From Coffea arabica (taxonomy: Eukaryota > Streptophyta > Magnoliopsida > Gentianales > Rubiaceae), in NCBI RefSeq assembly GCF_036785885.1, contig NC_092312.1, positions 16,882,001 to 16,946,000 of the forward strand: a DNA stretch of 64,000 nt. The letters are read 5' to 3'. The translations under genes were made by a program, and so were the position numbers. This document shows positions 20,306 through 32,339 of the stretch, in pieces. Position 1 is the stretch's first letter. Each line of letters begins with the position of its first letter. The notes beneath the pieces were generated by a model. The model worked only from the letters and a program-made list of their open reading frames with translations. It ran no database searches and was not told where the DNA came from.

Positions 20306-23300
20306 TTAGAATACCAAATAACTCCCAAAGCAGAGGAGGAAAAAAAGTACAGGACACTTAAATCAACAGATTTTATGTAGTCTGCGATCCTTTTTTTCTT
20401 TTTTTGACAAAACGATAGGATAGTCTGCGATCCTAGTTGATACAATAGGAACTACACATCGTTATTCCAATCCGCACAACCATTATTCTATGTTCAACTA
20501 ATGTAAGGCTCCTAATAGTACATAGAAATTAACTCCTAGTACTATATTGGATTACCAATCAGTAATAGATGATAAAGAAAATCACCGAGATGACCATTTA
20601 GAATGTAATCATAAAACAAGTAGGTCGGTGATCATCTCTACTGGTACACACAACAGGTTTCTAAATATCAGAACAAATGCATCCAGCTAGTCCAATCTTT
20701 GAATTTACAAAACTACAGCATACAACTTTGATATTCCACAAAAGAAGAGAAGTCTCAACACTATTGTTAAGCACACTGGACATCTCTTTAGCTCAGGAAA
20801 TTTTTTGATGCAGGATCCAGCACACGCACAAGCAAAATTTTATATTCTACCTGGTTTGGGACAAATCTGATTAGACCAAAAAATTTTTGAATTACTTAAA
20901 TTTTAGGTTAATAGTTGTCCAGCTGGGAAGAGGGAGGAGCCAAGGAGTAATCATTTGAAATTCTTTGTTTTTGCAACCTTAAATTTAAGTTAGGTTTTAA
21001 ATAGGAAACTTTATGTTATCATCTTAACAAGTAACATACAAACCTTAAGAGAGGCTATAAAAGAATCATAATGATTTAAAAATTGTGAACTACCTCAGAG
21101 GCCAGATAGATTCCTTGCATATGAAATTTCACCTTTAAGTCGATCTCTTTATTCCTGTTGAGACTTTTGGGATAATCAAAGCACTTCAACCAAATGTATA
21201 GCCCACAAATCTGATCCAAGAGACATGAAAACAAATATTAAGAGCCACAATAAGTTTGAAAATTATTGCTGTCTTATGAAGTGTCGAGTAGTTTCATTGA
21301 ACATGCAAAAAGTTCAAAGCAGAAAAATTGAGAAATAAAAAGTAGACATAGCAACCACCCTGGAAGTATGTACATCTCTATCCTCGACATGCAATACTGC
21401 TTCTGGCTGTAAGGACGGCACATAAAAGAAGCTTGTACAGCATAGAGTGTAAAAATTATTACGTGGAGAATTAAATCAGCATTTGATTTCTCTCTTTGTC
21501 AAGTAAAAAAAAAATGGAAAAGAATAAGCCGACTCCATCTGGAAAAAAATGATCCATGTAAAATAATAATTAAAACATACATGGAAATTAGAAGAAGATA
21601 ACTTTCTTTATTAAAAAAAAAGGCATGTAAATAAACATCCTATGCATTTTTTATATCTTCGAGAGGTTAATAGTAAAATAAATCTTCCATAGTAAGGAAA
21701 GTTGAAAACAAAAGTGAAGCCATACAAAAATACTAAGGAACTGTTTTTTTAGTGTAGAGAGAAAAATGTTGAAAAAATTTACTGTCACAAATCCCACTCA
21801 AACCTCCCAAATATAGATAAAATCATAGAACAACAAAGAAGCATGCCAAGAACCATAGAGTACCAGGAGTTAGTAATTGCTCTTAAAAAATAATTGATCC
21901 TCTAAAATATTTCAAACAGTAATATCATCAACTTAACATTCTTACTTATCCCCTTTGGCAGTCGCTCATTGTCCATATCAATGTAAAGGTATCTCTTTTG
22001 AAGAATATCTATCAGTTAAAGTTGAGGCCATGCGTTTCCTTAGATATGAATGGAGGCATAAACTTTTGATAGCCACCAAGAAACATCAACATTTTTTGCC
22101 TTTTATTCAAGCAACTGCACAATTCAATGCATGTTTGATGCTAGAAAAGTTCTACACCATTATGAAATAAAGCCAATGAAAGCAGGAAAAAATTAAAAAT
22201 GCCCAAAGACATACCAAGGTATTCAAAGCAAAGGAACCATTTTGCAGCTAGACAGATGGAAGATGAGCCTGAAAACTGAATACTTGATTAGCTGCTATTC
22301 AGAGCCTCTACAAATACAGAAGCAATAGTGCAAGTAGTTAATATCACTCCACGCTTATAACTGCAACTACTACTATTATTTCAGCTAGAGAACTAAAGAA
22401 GGAATTTTGTTTGTCCCTCCAAGAATAAGATCAATCAAGTGGATTTGCATATATCCCACAACCGTGAAGACATAGGTCAGAAGCGGCACATCCATCCTAT
22501 CATACGAGTCAATAGCTCCAAGAAGCACATCAGAATCTCACAATCATTGGCGCTCTTTAACAATGATGCATAGGGCACGAAAACAAAAAAATATGGAATA
22601 ACTAAAACATTAAGCTTGGCAGTGAGGCGTTTTCATAGTAAAATGCATTGCTAGTTCGCCCATAAATAGAATAACTAATTAGTAGCGCTAATTAAAAAGC
22701 ACCTTGTCAATGTAAAAGCCCTGGTAGAGTGCTTGGCTTTTACACTGTTTTTTTTTTTCAGAAAAACCCCAATAAATCTTCATCTTTCTCCATGTTTCTA
22801 TAATTATTTGCACAAAACTTATTGTATCTTTGGAGCAAATTAAAGAATCACAGGGACAAACAAAATTTGGCCAAAAATGACAAATTAGCAAAGTCTGATA
22901 TCAAAGCAAACCTTTTTTTGTTGTTCGTAATCCAAGCAACACAAATGTATCCGTTGATTAGCAAATTAAATTAAAGACTAAAAGAAACTCATAACCTGGC
23001 AGCAACTTCTGAGGATTTGCAGTGAAGTTCATTACTTGGACCGTGTACAATGAGCAAAAAAAGAACAACAAAATAATTCTGACAAATGTAGCGGGAAGCG
23101 AAGAAACCAAAGGCAGGGAAAATAGTGACAATGGAAGACATGAGACTAACCAGAATCATCTTCTTGGACTCGGAAACACTCTGCAATCAAAAAAAATAGG
23201 TCAAAAGTTCAGATAAGGAGAAAACAACACGAACAGAAAATTTAATGAAAGAAAAATCTCAAAATGTTCAGATTCAAAACCTAAAAGGATTTCAGATTAG

Positions 23301-23688
23301 TCTCTCCTACTTGCTCATCACATAGATAGACAGAAGAAGAGGAGGATTTTGACCCAAAAAAAAAATGACGAGAGAGAAGAAGAGGAGAACCTTTGAGCAA
23401 TTCTTTCTTCCCCTTACCGTTTGTTCTCGGCTGTCCAGTTCCAATGTCCCTTTGATGGCATTACGAATCCAGGGGCGTACGCCCACAAGATGTGGTCGGT
23501 TGGCTTTGGTGGGTTGTTTGGCACAAGATTTTGGCTAAACCACATCAACAAGTGCTACTGAGCAAACCTCCAAAAGAACGGTGCAAAGTGCACCAAAAAA
23601 ATTTCAAAAAAGGGCGGGGGCTGGGGTTTCGAGGGGCGGGGTGTTGGGTCCAAGAGGTCGGTTTTGGACTCGCTCATGGACCATTTCA
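20306..23688. repeat. 3-kb duplicated block B, copy 2
   Basis: Second copy of the block at 9901-12848. It keeps about 290 bases (21309-21600) missing from copy 1. Within these, on the minus strand, an acceptor-bounded piece reads PEAVLHVEDRDVHTS. Between 20400 and 20430 it carries a short T-rich insertion flanked by repeats of TAGTCTGCGATCC. Near its right end (23460-23640) it differs strongly from copy 1 before the shared GTGTTGGGTCCAAGAGGTC resumes. Candidate exon remnants are shared with copy 1, but the exon matching 12436-12253 is shifted in frame here by an A-run length change, so this copy is also decayed. 6.5 kb with the DYW PPR and B3 genes separates it from DPH3 copy 2. Confidence 0.85.
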
Positions 23689-24219
23689 GAAGTACCTGTG
23701 AGACCACGTGTTTCTGAGGTGGTCCGAATTCATTTTAAAAGAAAAAAAAAATGAAAAGTCTTGCCTAACAAATTCGCGATACGAATTAAAATTGAATCTA
23801 TAATACCTTCAATTTAGTCCTTACTACCTAATTTCTAGAAACAACATGGAGTAGAAGAACTAATAAGACTCAACTATCTTTTTTATTTTGAAATGGAAAA
23901 AAAGAAAAATTCGACAATCTAATTGTGTCAATTGATACTTAAACACCTGAAATATTAACGCCTAATGCTAATTTCTTTTCTATTTTCGCTGTAACTAATT
24001 GAAATGAGACTTGACACTTGCGTGTTAAGTTGCTCAAATTAATAAGATTTTGTATTACATTGTGTTTTTCTTTTAGATTGGATATAAGAAAAAGCAGTTT
24101 TTTTTTTAAATGAACTATTGTATTTTTACATGCATATACAATGAGGGTCTTGTTTTGCTCAATTTGCGACTAGGCTGGTCTATGTGCAACAATTTGGTCA
24201 ACTGATATCTTAAGTGTCG

Positions 24220-24419
24220 GCCTGCGTGAATGGTTCAGCGGTAGCGCCTCTCACCAGTGAATTTTGAGGTCACAAGTTCGAGTCTCCGCTACGCTGGATT
24301 CCTCCGCGCACTTAACGTGTTCGAGCCGGGTTGGAGCGCCGGGCCCGGGTCGCAAGGGATTAGTCGAGCCTCGTAAGGATTGATCCGGACACCCCTGTGT
24401 CGACAAAAAAAAAAAAAAA
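24220..24419 (+). mobile_element. tRNA-derived SINE with perfect 16-bp target-site duplication
   Basis: The body of about 200 bases begins GCCTGCGTGAATGGTTCAGC, a tRNA-like box A, followed by box B (AAGTTCGAGTCTCC near 24275-24288), a GC-rich tail region ending TGTGTCGAC, and a run of A. GATATCTTAAGTGTCG occurs exactly at 24204-24219 and again at 24420-24435, immediately outside both ends. This layout (RNA polymerase III promoter, A tail, target duplication) is diagnostic of a SINE. The perfect duplication suggests a fairly recent insertion. Copying would have needed a partner LINE; none is in this window. Confidence 0.93.
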
Positions 24420-25157
24420 GATATCTTAAGTGTCGTGCCTAAAAAAAAAAAAAGGTGACAAACACAACAATGTATCATCTTGAAAGAAAAATATATTCAG
24501 CAACAAAATAGCGGTAGTAAATAATACTTTATCATAAAATTCTAGACATTCACTTCAAATCTTCTAATCCAAAATTATTTTCTGTTCATATGTCTCGTAT
24601 TTATGCAGTTATCACGTGTATTGATATATTGATAACAAACTCGATCAACAAGTCAAACGTTTGCTTGAATTATCAATGTATCAATACACATTATAGTTAT
24701 ATAGGAACGGGACAGACGAGGCAGAAGATAATTTTGGAACAGTGGATTTCAAGTGCTAGACATCAAGCTGACCCCTAATTTCTAATTCACAAGCTGCCCA
24801 CATATCATACATTTCATGCTTAGTCAGTACCCTTGAACCAAGGAAGTCCCTGGACAAATACTCAGCACGTCAACACGATAAAGAATTTTTTGAAAAAAAA
24901 AAAAAAAAAAGACTTCAAACACAATTTAACTTGATTAGCCCACCAGTACCTAGCCTATTCTAAATATCACGTAGAAAGCTACAGAAAAATTTAGATAAAG
25001 AACAAAACACAATAAGCAGCATTTAGAGCCTTCTGCACAGTTAAATGCCAAGCACCATTATCTAGGGAAAAAAGGGGAAAAAAAAAAAAATCAAAGCAAA
25101 ACCATAAAGCCAGTTAGATCAATAGATGGAGCAACTACTAACAGATAAAACAAAGGA

Positions 25158-25990
25158 TTAATTATAAAAAGTCCCTAAGGTTTAATCCATTTTGCACTTT
25201 ACCTCTTAATGTTTTTTTTTTTTCTCACTTTATCTAACATTGCTTAACAGAAATGTCAAAAAGACATTGATACCCCCTAAGCGCTATTTACAATAAATTC
25301 CCTTGATGTATAGCTATTTTGTACTTTCTTTGCTAATATCATTTTTCTCTTAACTTGTTTATTCGTCCCTAAAACTATTAATCAATTCTAATATCTTGTA
25401 CCACTCAACAAACATTTTTTAGATGCAATAAAAAAATTTTAGAAAAATTTAGCAATTGAAATAAATTTTAATAGCATCTAAGCATGGTATATTAAAAGAA
25501 CAGCTTTGAAAATTTGGACTCCAAATCAATCATGTTTCTCTTTTTTAGTGCTATCAATAAAAAAAAATGTATACTTCCATAGAAGAGAATACAGTTATTA
25601 AAAGAAAAGTTTAGCCAGGTGCACATTGCTAAAGAGGAACTAACAATATCCTGATCATTTTTCGACTTTTAAAAATACTTTTCATATTTTAATTTTTTAA
25701 TAATAATTTTTGTTTGTTCTTTCCCACTATTGAATCAAATTAGCAAGATATTCTCCTCAATCTAAAAAAAATGTAATTATGAAAGGAAATTTAATTAGGA
25801 CCATATATATAATATTATTTTTTATTATTATGGTAGGAATATTGATTTTTTAGATATTAATTGTTCTGGGTGTTATCAAATATTGAAGTTCATTAATAAT
25901 TTTGGTAATAAATAAGCAAGTTAATAAAAAAAATGATGTTAGGGGTAAAACGCAAAACAAGCTATACTTTAAGGGGATTTGACATAATAA
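25158..25990. mobile_element. Probable non-autonomous inverted-repeat transposon, about 0.8 kb
   Basis: The left end (TTAATTATAAAAAGTCCCTA ... CATTTTGCACTTTACC) is mirrored at the right end (read on the minus strand: TTATTATGTCAAATCCCCTT ... TTGTTTTGCGTTTTACC). The imperfect inverted repeats are about 45 bases long. The interior is AT-rich with no coding frame. I could not find a clean target duplication, so ends are approximate. The neighbouring stretch 24436-25157 is AT-rich sequence with no gene. Confidence 0.5.
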
Positions 25991-27360
25991 CTTCCATAGA
26001 TAAATAGGTTGTATTCCTCGTCTCCCCTAATCCCAACAAAAAATAGCGAGTCTCAACCTACATAAAAGAAATACTCCACAAAAAATTGGACGTTCTCCAA
26101 TCAGAGAAAATTATCTCTGTTTACTTGTCAACTTTTGCAATTCCTACGTCTTCAATCTCCATGTATAAGCACAGCCAATCCATCATCACTCAACAGTAGA
26201 AAAAGAATCCTTTCTTTTTCTATGAGATCCAATCACAGAGAAGTTTTAAAAGCCAAACACACCATTTTATGAAAGTAAATTCAAGATAGATCCAGGCCCA
26301 ACTTTTGTCAAAGCTAAATCACAACCAATCCATTTTGCCACCCTTGCATCACTAACCCCTAAGCAGAAAAATCCATGTTAATTAGCATACAAACCAGCAA
26401 GAAATCAACAAAGATGAATGAAAAACCTCGCTGGAGAACCGCTTTTCCTGATAAGATTTGAGCACTTAGCATTATGATTCATCCTGACCCGACCTTAATT
26501 CTCCACCCCAAGTGCGACAGTATAAGATCCGACAACAGTACCTCCACCTGCACAAACACTGGCTTGATACCTTGCAGAAGCCATAGTACCACTGCTTCTG
26601 TTACTACTGCAAAACCCACTTTCATTTCCATTTTGCTGCATTCTAGATGGATAAATGATGAGGCAAATACGCATGCATTCTTTTTGTCATGATATCGTAG
26701 TTATAACAGAGTTATAAAGAAGATTACTTTTTCTTTCATTGAAATTAAACTAATTAAGTCAAATAAGTACTTTCCAGAATTATTACCTCCAACACTGGAG
26801 AGCCTAATAAATAGCCAATTCAGACAACTAAAGAAGAAATATCATTAGTTTAGCACTACGTATGTGCAATTCACAAAGATGCCGCATCAACTCAAGATAC
26901 CAACAACAAGAATTAAATTTTTTTTTCCTTCCCATGTTTATTATTCTTCAATATAAAGGGAAAAAAAAGTGTCTACTCATCAATTGAAACAAAAATTTCC
27001 ACCAATCTGGAAATAAAACATTCAAAATCCAATTTGATAATAAGATTTTTCCCGATTTCTCTCTATTTTCTTGATAGACCAAAAAAAAGGGTATCTCGAG
27101 TTCTCAAAATTACCAAAAAAAAATGTCAGAATTACTTGCACAAATATTTGATAGTTCTTTGTAATTCACTTCAACTCAAAATCTTTTATCTTAGCTGTAA
27201 AAAACCAAAATAATAAATTCTCGAAATTACTTATACAAAAATTCCATAGTTCTCGACAATTTATTTCAACCCAAATCTTTTATCTCAAAAAAGGAACAAG
27301 AACCTAAAATGTATAAAAAGAATAAATAAATTTAAGTGACCCTGCAAGATTTTTAAAAAA
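25991..27360. other. Gene-free AT-rich stretch
   Basis: No gene recognised. A short region at 26466-26632 has slightly higher GC and an open minus-strand frame with a splice-like CATCTAG before it (MEMKVGFAVVTEAV...), but it matches nothing I know and is too short to call. Confidence 0.4.
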
Positions 27361-28490
27361 TGCACGAGCCTGTTTGGCAAAGAAGTTTTTTTAACAAGTT
27401 TGGCTCTATTTGGATTCCCTATTTCTTGAATAACAAGGTTTTCAAATACAATATGTTACAATAATACATACACAAAAATAACTCAAAAAACATCACATCC
27501 ATACAATATATCAAAACCAACTCCAAATATATAAAAAATTTTAAAAATAAAATTTACACCATCTTTTTCTTCCATCTATCACCACTACTATCCCCACCCG
27601 CCACCGCCACCGCCACCATTCTCTTCTTACTTCTCCCCTTCCCCTTGATTTGGCCCTGACCAAATCGAGGCCTCTGGTCGCGACCATTTGGTGGTGTCAG
27701 ATCGGGGGAGAAGGGAGGGGGTAGGGTGTGGCGAGGAAGGGAAAGAGAGAAAAAAAAAAAAAAAAAGGAAGGGGAGGAGAAAAGAGAAGGAAGAGGAGAG
27801 GAAGAAGAGGGAGGGAGGAGAGAGAGGGTGATGGCAGTGTGGTGGCGATTGTGAGTGGTAGTATGAATTTTTAAAAATATCCAAAGTTTTAAAATACAGT
27901 AACCTCAAATTTTTTTTCAAAAATTTTAAAATACACACTTTAAAATAACTAAAAAATACACAAAAAATTACCTTCCTTTATTTTTATATCTCTCTCATCA
28001 CTATCTGTGTCGCCGGTTTTCCTTTTCTTTTTTTCTTTCCTTTCCTTTCTTCCTCTCTTTCTTCCCTCTTCTTTCTTTCTCTTTCCTCTCCCCTTCTCTC
28101 TCTCTCTCTCTCTTTCTCACCCTATCCCTATCCCGGCTACCTTTCCCCCTTCCTTCCATTTGGTCGAAAGAAAGCAAGAGGAGAGAGAAAAGGGGAAAGG
28201 AAGGAGGAGGAGAGGAGAGGAGAGAAGAGGGAGGAAGGACAGAGAAAAAAAGGAAAAAAAAAGACCGTTGGTGCCGATTGTCAGCAGAAATGCCGATAAC
28301 GAGAGGCGGCCTAGAGAGAGAGAGTAGTAGGGTCAGGGAGAAGAAAAAGAGTTGAAAAAAAGGGAAAAAGAAAATGGAAAAAAATGAATGTTTTCTTTTT
28401 TTAAAGAAAATTTTTTATACATCTAAAAACAAGTTTTTTGCACAAATTCTACATTAAGGTATAATAAAACTTTAGACAAACAGTCAAAAA
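27361..28490. repeat. Low-complexity region with alternating polypurine and polypyrimidine tracts, possibly inside an inverted-repeat element
   Basis: Three long one-sided tracts lie close together: purines at about 27692-27830, pyrimidines at about 28013-28125 and purines at about 28164-28265. GTTTGGCAAAGAAGTTTTTT at the left and a run ending CTTTAGACAAAC at the right look like imperfect inverted ends. CCACCGCCACCGCCACC near 27601 is a short triplet repeat. Open frames here encode only Ser/Phe/Leu or Arg/Glu/Lys runs and are not genes. Confidence 0.5.
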
Positions 28491-28530
28491 ATTCATTTGC
28501 CATGAAATCAGTTGCAATCACAAAACATTG

Positions 28531-29254
28531 TTTTGAAAATCAGATTGAACCGAGTGGTTCAACTAGTCAGATCATGAACTGTTCATAACTCCGGTCCTGT
28601 TTACACTTTGGGTTAATTGAACTTAAAAACCAATAAGAATAGTTCGAACCATACGAACTATGTGAACTGTTGAACCAACAATTTTTTTGTTTTTGTCTAT
28701 TAAATTAAAAAAATATAGGTTTTCTTTAACCTTAAAGATTAATTATTAAATGTCAGATCCACTCATTTTCTTCTTATTTTTTTGCCTCTTATCAAGTTTG
28801 TATCCCTATTTGCTATTTTCCTGACTTTTTCCAAACTCCTAATTTCTTTTTTTTTTCAAGTTGTAATCTCTAAATTCAAAAAACGTGAATTAAATTTGAA
28901 ATTTACAATGTCTAATTCCCATAGACGTAAATTTTGTATAATTTCAAAATATTGTGGTATTTTTTGGTTGGATTTAAGATTATTTTTTTGGTAGATACAA
29001 TTGAGATTGAGATGAAATTTTTTTGTTTCAACTTATGATTTTAAAAATTATTTGTGAAAATTCAAGTTCTTTAAAAATATTAAACTTTTCATCTTATGAA
29101 GTTTTAGATTAGTCCATTGCATGCCTTATTTTGTGCATATCTATATTTATATAAATTATTTTTTAAAAATTCATTGATCAGGGTTGAACAGGTTCGACCT
29201 GTTAAATCTTGATTCGAACACCTCATGATTCAATTAATGGTCTGAGTTTCAAAA
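28531..29254. mobile_element. Non-autonomous inverted-repeat element, 724 bp
   Basis: Begins TTTTGAAAATCAGA and ends TCTGAGTTTCAAAA, near-perfect inverted ends. CATTG occurs immediately outside both (28526-28530 and 29255-29259). Subterminal blocks GAACCGAGTGGTTCAACTAG and GTTGAACAGGTTCGACC are also of the inverted type. No coding frame. The short direct repeat and ends fit a DNA transposon derivative; the superfamily is not assigned. Confidence 0.6.
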
Positions 29255-30122
29255 CATTGATCACAGTCCAATTGCAAACTCCCTCTTTTTGAGTTGGTAA
29301 AGATTTTTGTTGTTCGAACGGGGAAGGGTGAAAGTAAACGAGGAACCGTAAAAGGGGTAAACTGGTCAATGGGATTAGATTACTCAAGTACTTGACCGTG
29401 TAGTAAACGCCAACTTCCATAACCGTTTCCGGGACAGGATCCATCTGGCCTGCCGCTTCAACCGTTTGGCGCCCTCCCAGTTCCTTTCCTTTCTTGCCTC
29501 TTTGCTTTCACCTCGTAATCTCCAAACAATCATCCTCTCCTTGAACCCACCAACGTTTTCTCCACCCCTTTGTTTTAATTCCGCCATTACTCTTGTTAAA
29601 GACCAAATCATGCGTTGAAGAAATCACTTCAAGAAATTTTGTGGGTTTTGAAGAATATCAGATCTTTAAGCATCACCTCTCTTGATATTCTTATTCCGGT
29701 AAGTTTGATGATTTGGATTAATTGTTTGCTTTCCTTCAAAAAGCATGGGCACGTATAGAAATTCAAAAGGGGGAATTTTCATATCTATTGGATTATTTGA
29801 CACGTCTCACTTTCTTTGAATATCCACAAACTCTGAGTACGCTTCAGTTTTTATGGCTAAGTTGGATTTTGTTATCCTCGAAATCGAGAATATATCCGAG
29901 GGAATAAAGAGTAGAAGGCTAAGCATTGTTGTGGGTGGAGAGAAATGTTTCCTATGTCCACAGGTTATAATATTCTCTTAAAGGTTGCAATTAATTAAAA
30001 CGACCAACTCTGTTTTCTGTTTTTGCTGATCTTGGGTTAATCGATGTGAATTTCATTTTCTCTTTAAGCTTAGGTGAGAAGTACAGGGTTAGCTTGAAAA
30101 CAGCAGACCAATCTACTCGAGG

Positions 30123-31124
30123 ATGGCGACCATGCACTCAACTATAGTGTTTATTATGGTGGAGATGTTGGTGATGATGCTCGCGGTTCATGCAGGGGAT
30201 ACAAATCCTGAATTTGATCCCTGCTCAGATGCAAAAGTTCAAAGATCGGATGGGTTTTCATTTGGTCTTGCATTTTCCTCAAAAGATTCTTTCTTTTTCA
30301 ATCAAACACAGCTTTCACCCTGTGATCAGCGTTTGTCACTTTCAGCTAAGAGTGCTCAGTTAGCCATTTTTAGGCCTAAGGTTGATGAGATGTCTCTCCT
30401 CACCATCAATAGCAGCACTTTCGATCCAGTAAGTTTTCTTTGCCAACAATTACGTTTACACTCTCTATGCAACGAATAATCTGTCAATGATTGCTTGTGA
30501 TTGATTCTACGAGGAGAAATACGTAACAGCAATTGATTGACAAAAGAATTTTGTACACAAGTTCAGACTTGATTATTAATTCTATTCGAGAATTGTAATG
30601 ATAATCTGAAACTTGCGATCAGAGAAATTCCGGTGGTTATATGGTTGCATTTGCCGGAAGACGCTATGCTGCCCGTTCCATCCCTGTTTTTGTTGCAGAT
30701 ACTGCTCAGACCGTCACCAGTTTTACCCTGGTACGATCACTTGGTCCATTATGATATTTAGCGGCGGCTTTCTTCCGTATTCTCTAATTCTGGGGACTAT
30801 ATATTATGTTCACAGGTTCTTGAATTCCAGAAGGGCACTCTGCAAAATCTATTTTGGAAGAAGTACGGATGCGACGCCTGCTCTGGGGATTCTTTTGTTT
30901 GCATGAACAATACGGATTGTGCGATCCGGAATTCCAAGTGCAAGGGCAACGGCGGATCTCTTGACTGCAACATAGGCATCCAGTTGGCCTTTTCGGGCAC
31001 AGACAAGAATGACGATGTTCTCAATTCTTGGTACGAGGTGTCCAACCTTCGACAATACTCTCTGTATGCCCTCTACTCGGATCTTCGCGATTCTCTCACC
31101 AGCCCTTTTAAAAACCTTTTCTGA
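30123..31124 (+). CDS. Expp1-like secreted or vesicular protein of unknown function (At3g44150-like)
   Basis: Three exons, all phase 0: 30123-30428, 30623-30730 and 30816-31124, giving 240 residues. Residues 1-24 (MATMHSTIVFIMVEMLVMML) are a signal peptide. The mature part begins around GDTNPEFDPCSDAKVQ and carries SDGFSFGLAFSS, GGYMVAFAGRRYAA, a Cys-rich core (GCDACSG, CMNNTDCAI, CKGNGG, DCNIGIQ) and NSWYEVSNLRQYSLY near the end. From memory this matches plant proteins named Expp1 (Arabidopsis At3g44150), whose function is not known; the cysteines suggest a disulphide-bonded secreted fold. A 5' UTR intron is likely: donor GTAAGTTT at 29699, acceptor around 30073 (AAGCTTAG). Exon borders join conserved sequence without gaps. 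Confidence 0.85.
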
Positions 31125-32339
31125 AGGCTCTTTGTGTAATACCTTGTAAGATCAACAACACTCACACTTGTTTTTTTAGCTCCTGAAGCTGCGACCTAAA
31201 ATGTAGCACAGTATTTTGTGATCGGTTCAGTTGCGCTATTATATAGGCCAGATTGCAATCAATATGTTATCACTTTTGTTACTTATTATTGGTTCTTCTG
31301 TCGGTCTTTGTTTAGAAGCGATCCCATTCCAAGCGGTCAGTTTGTTTTTAACGCTCATTTTTTGTTATTCAAAAAGTGTTTTATTCGAGGGCTGGATGGA
31401 TGACCAGATGCACTTCACGATTGATTACCGTGACAAATCTGTTGGGTTGATAACGTTCCTACGAACCTCCTCACTGGACTCTCTGAGCAAACAAACGCCA
31501 AAGACAGAAAAGCTCCATTGACAAATTGGACAGTTCACGGAATTAACAGCTTTGCCAAAGAACCTTTTCACTGGACTCTTCTGGCAAAACTCCATTACCG
31601 GCTTGGCCACTGCCGGAAAGTTGAAAGACAGGCAAGGACGACCCTTTCAATCCACAATTCCCGGACATTTTTTTATTTTTAGAACGGGTAACCAAGCAGC
31701 CAACTTCACGACCTTCTGTGCCCCACCATCGTTTAAGTCGCTAAGTTTCTTGAGAAGATGAATCAGTTACAGATACCGGCTGAAGTGTTGAACAAAAAGT
31801 TCTTCCGTTGAACTTGGCATTATATTTTATATTGGTAAAACTTCCTAAGAACCTCTACCCTGTGGACTCTAATATAAAAGAGGAAATTACGATACAAAGA
31901 AGAATATATAGAACCTAATTTTTTTTTTTAAAAAAAAATGAATTTCATCAACAGACGCCACTGCTCAATAACTCGATCAATGCTAAGATCTGAAACTAGA
32001 GGAAATATAATTACAAGGATCCCCATCAAAGAGGAGAGATGATTGAGCACTTAAACAGACACTTCTTGCAAAACCTACCTTTCACTATTGTACACCTCGA
32101 ATATAAGCAGAAAACACATAGCATAAAACAAATCTGGACCTCTTTACCATCCATCCAATTCAGCTTGTCAAGGAAAGCGAGCTTTGCAAGCCAATCACCA
32201 TGTTACGGATTTCAAGTTAAGCCAATTATGGTATGGTAGTCTCTCCAGATCTTCACCACAATATCTGGTATCCACACTGTTACTGGAGCTGTTAGGAACT
32301 CAAATCACTCCGACATTGGGCATCAAGCAAAAATTGCCC
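31125..32339. other. Convergent intergenic region
   Basis: Contains the 3' UTRs of the Expp1-like and PXA-PX genes. Three loose copies of a phrase like GAACCT..TCACTGGACTCT occur at about 31459, 31561 and 31840. No gene recognised. Confidence 0.45.

Noticed and set aside
21955-22170. Plus-strand frame in block B (CKGISFEEYLSVKVEAMRF...), also open in copy 1 near 11237-11427
   Set aside because: Open in both copies, but no start context, splice partner or known family; over such recent copies conservation alone is weak evidence.
24220-24300. tRNA gene on the plus strand
   Set aside because: Box A and box B are present, but the sequence does not close into a tRNA cloverleaf and is part of a SINE with A tail and target duplication.
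26466-26632. Short hydrophobic minus-strand frame with an acceptor-like site upstream
   Set aside because: About 50 codons, no match I know, and surrounded by transposon-like DNA.
28007-28327. 106-codon frame encoding Phe/Ser/Leu then Arg/Glu/Lys runs, and its counterpart at 27627-27938
   Set aside because: Pure product of polypyrimidine and polypurine tracts.
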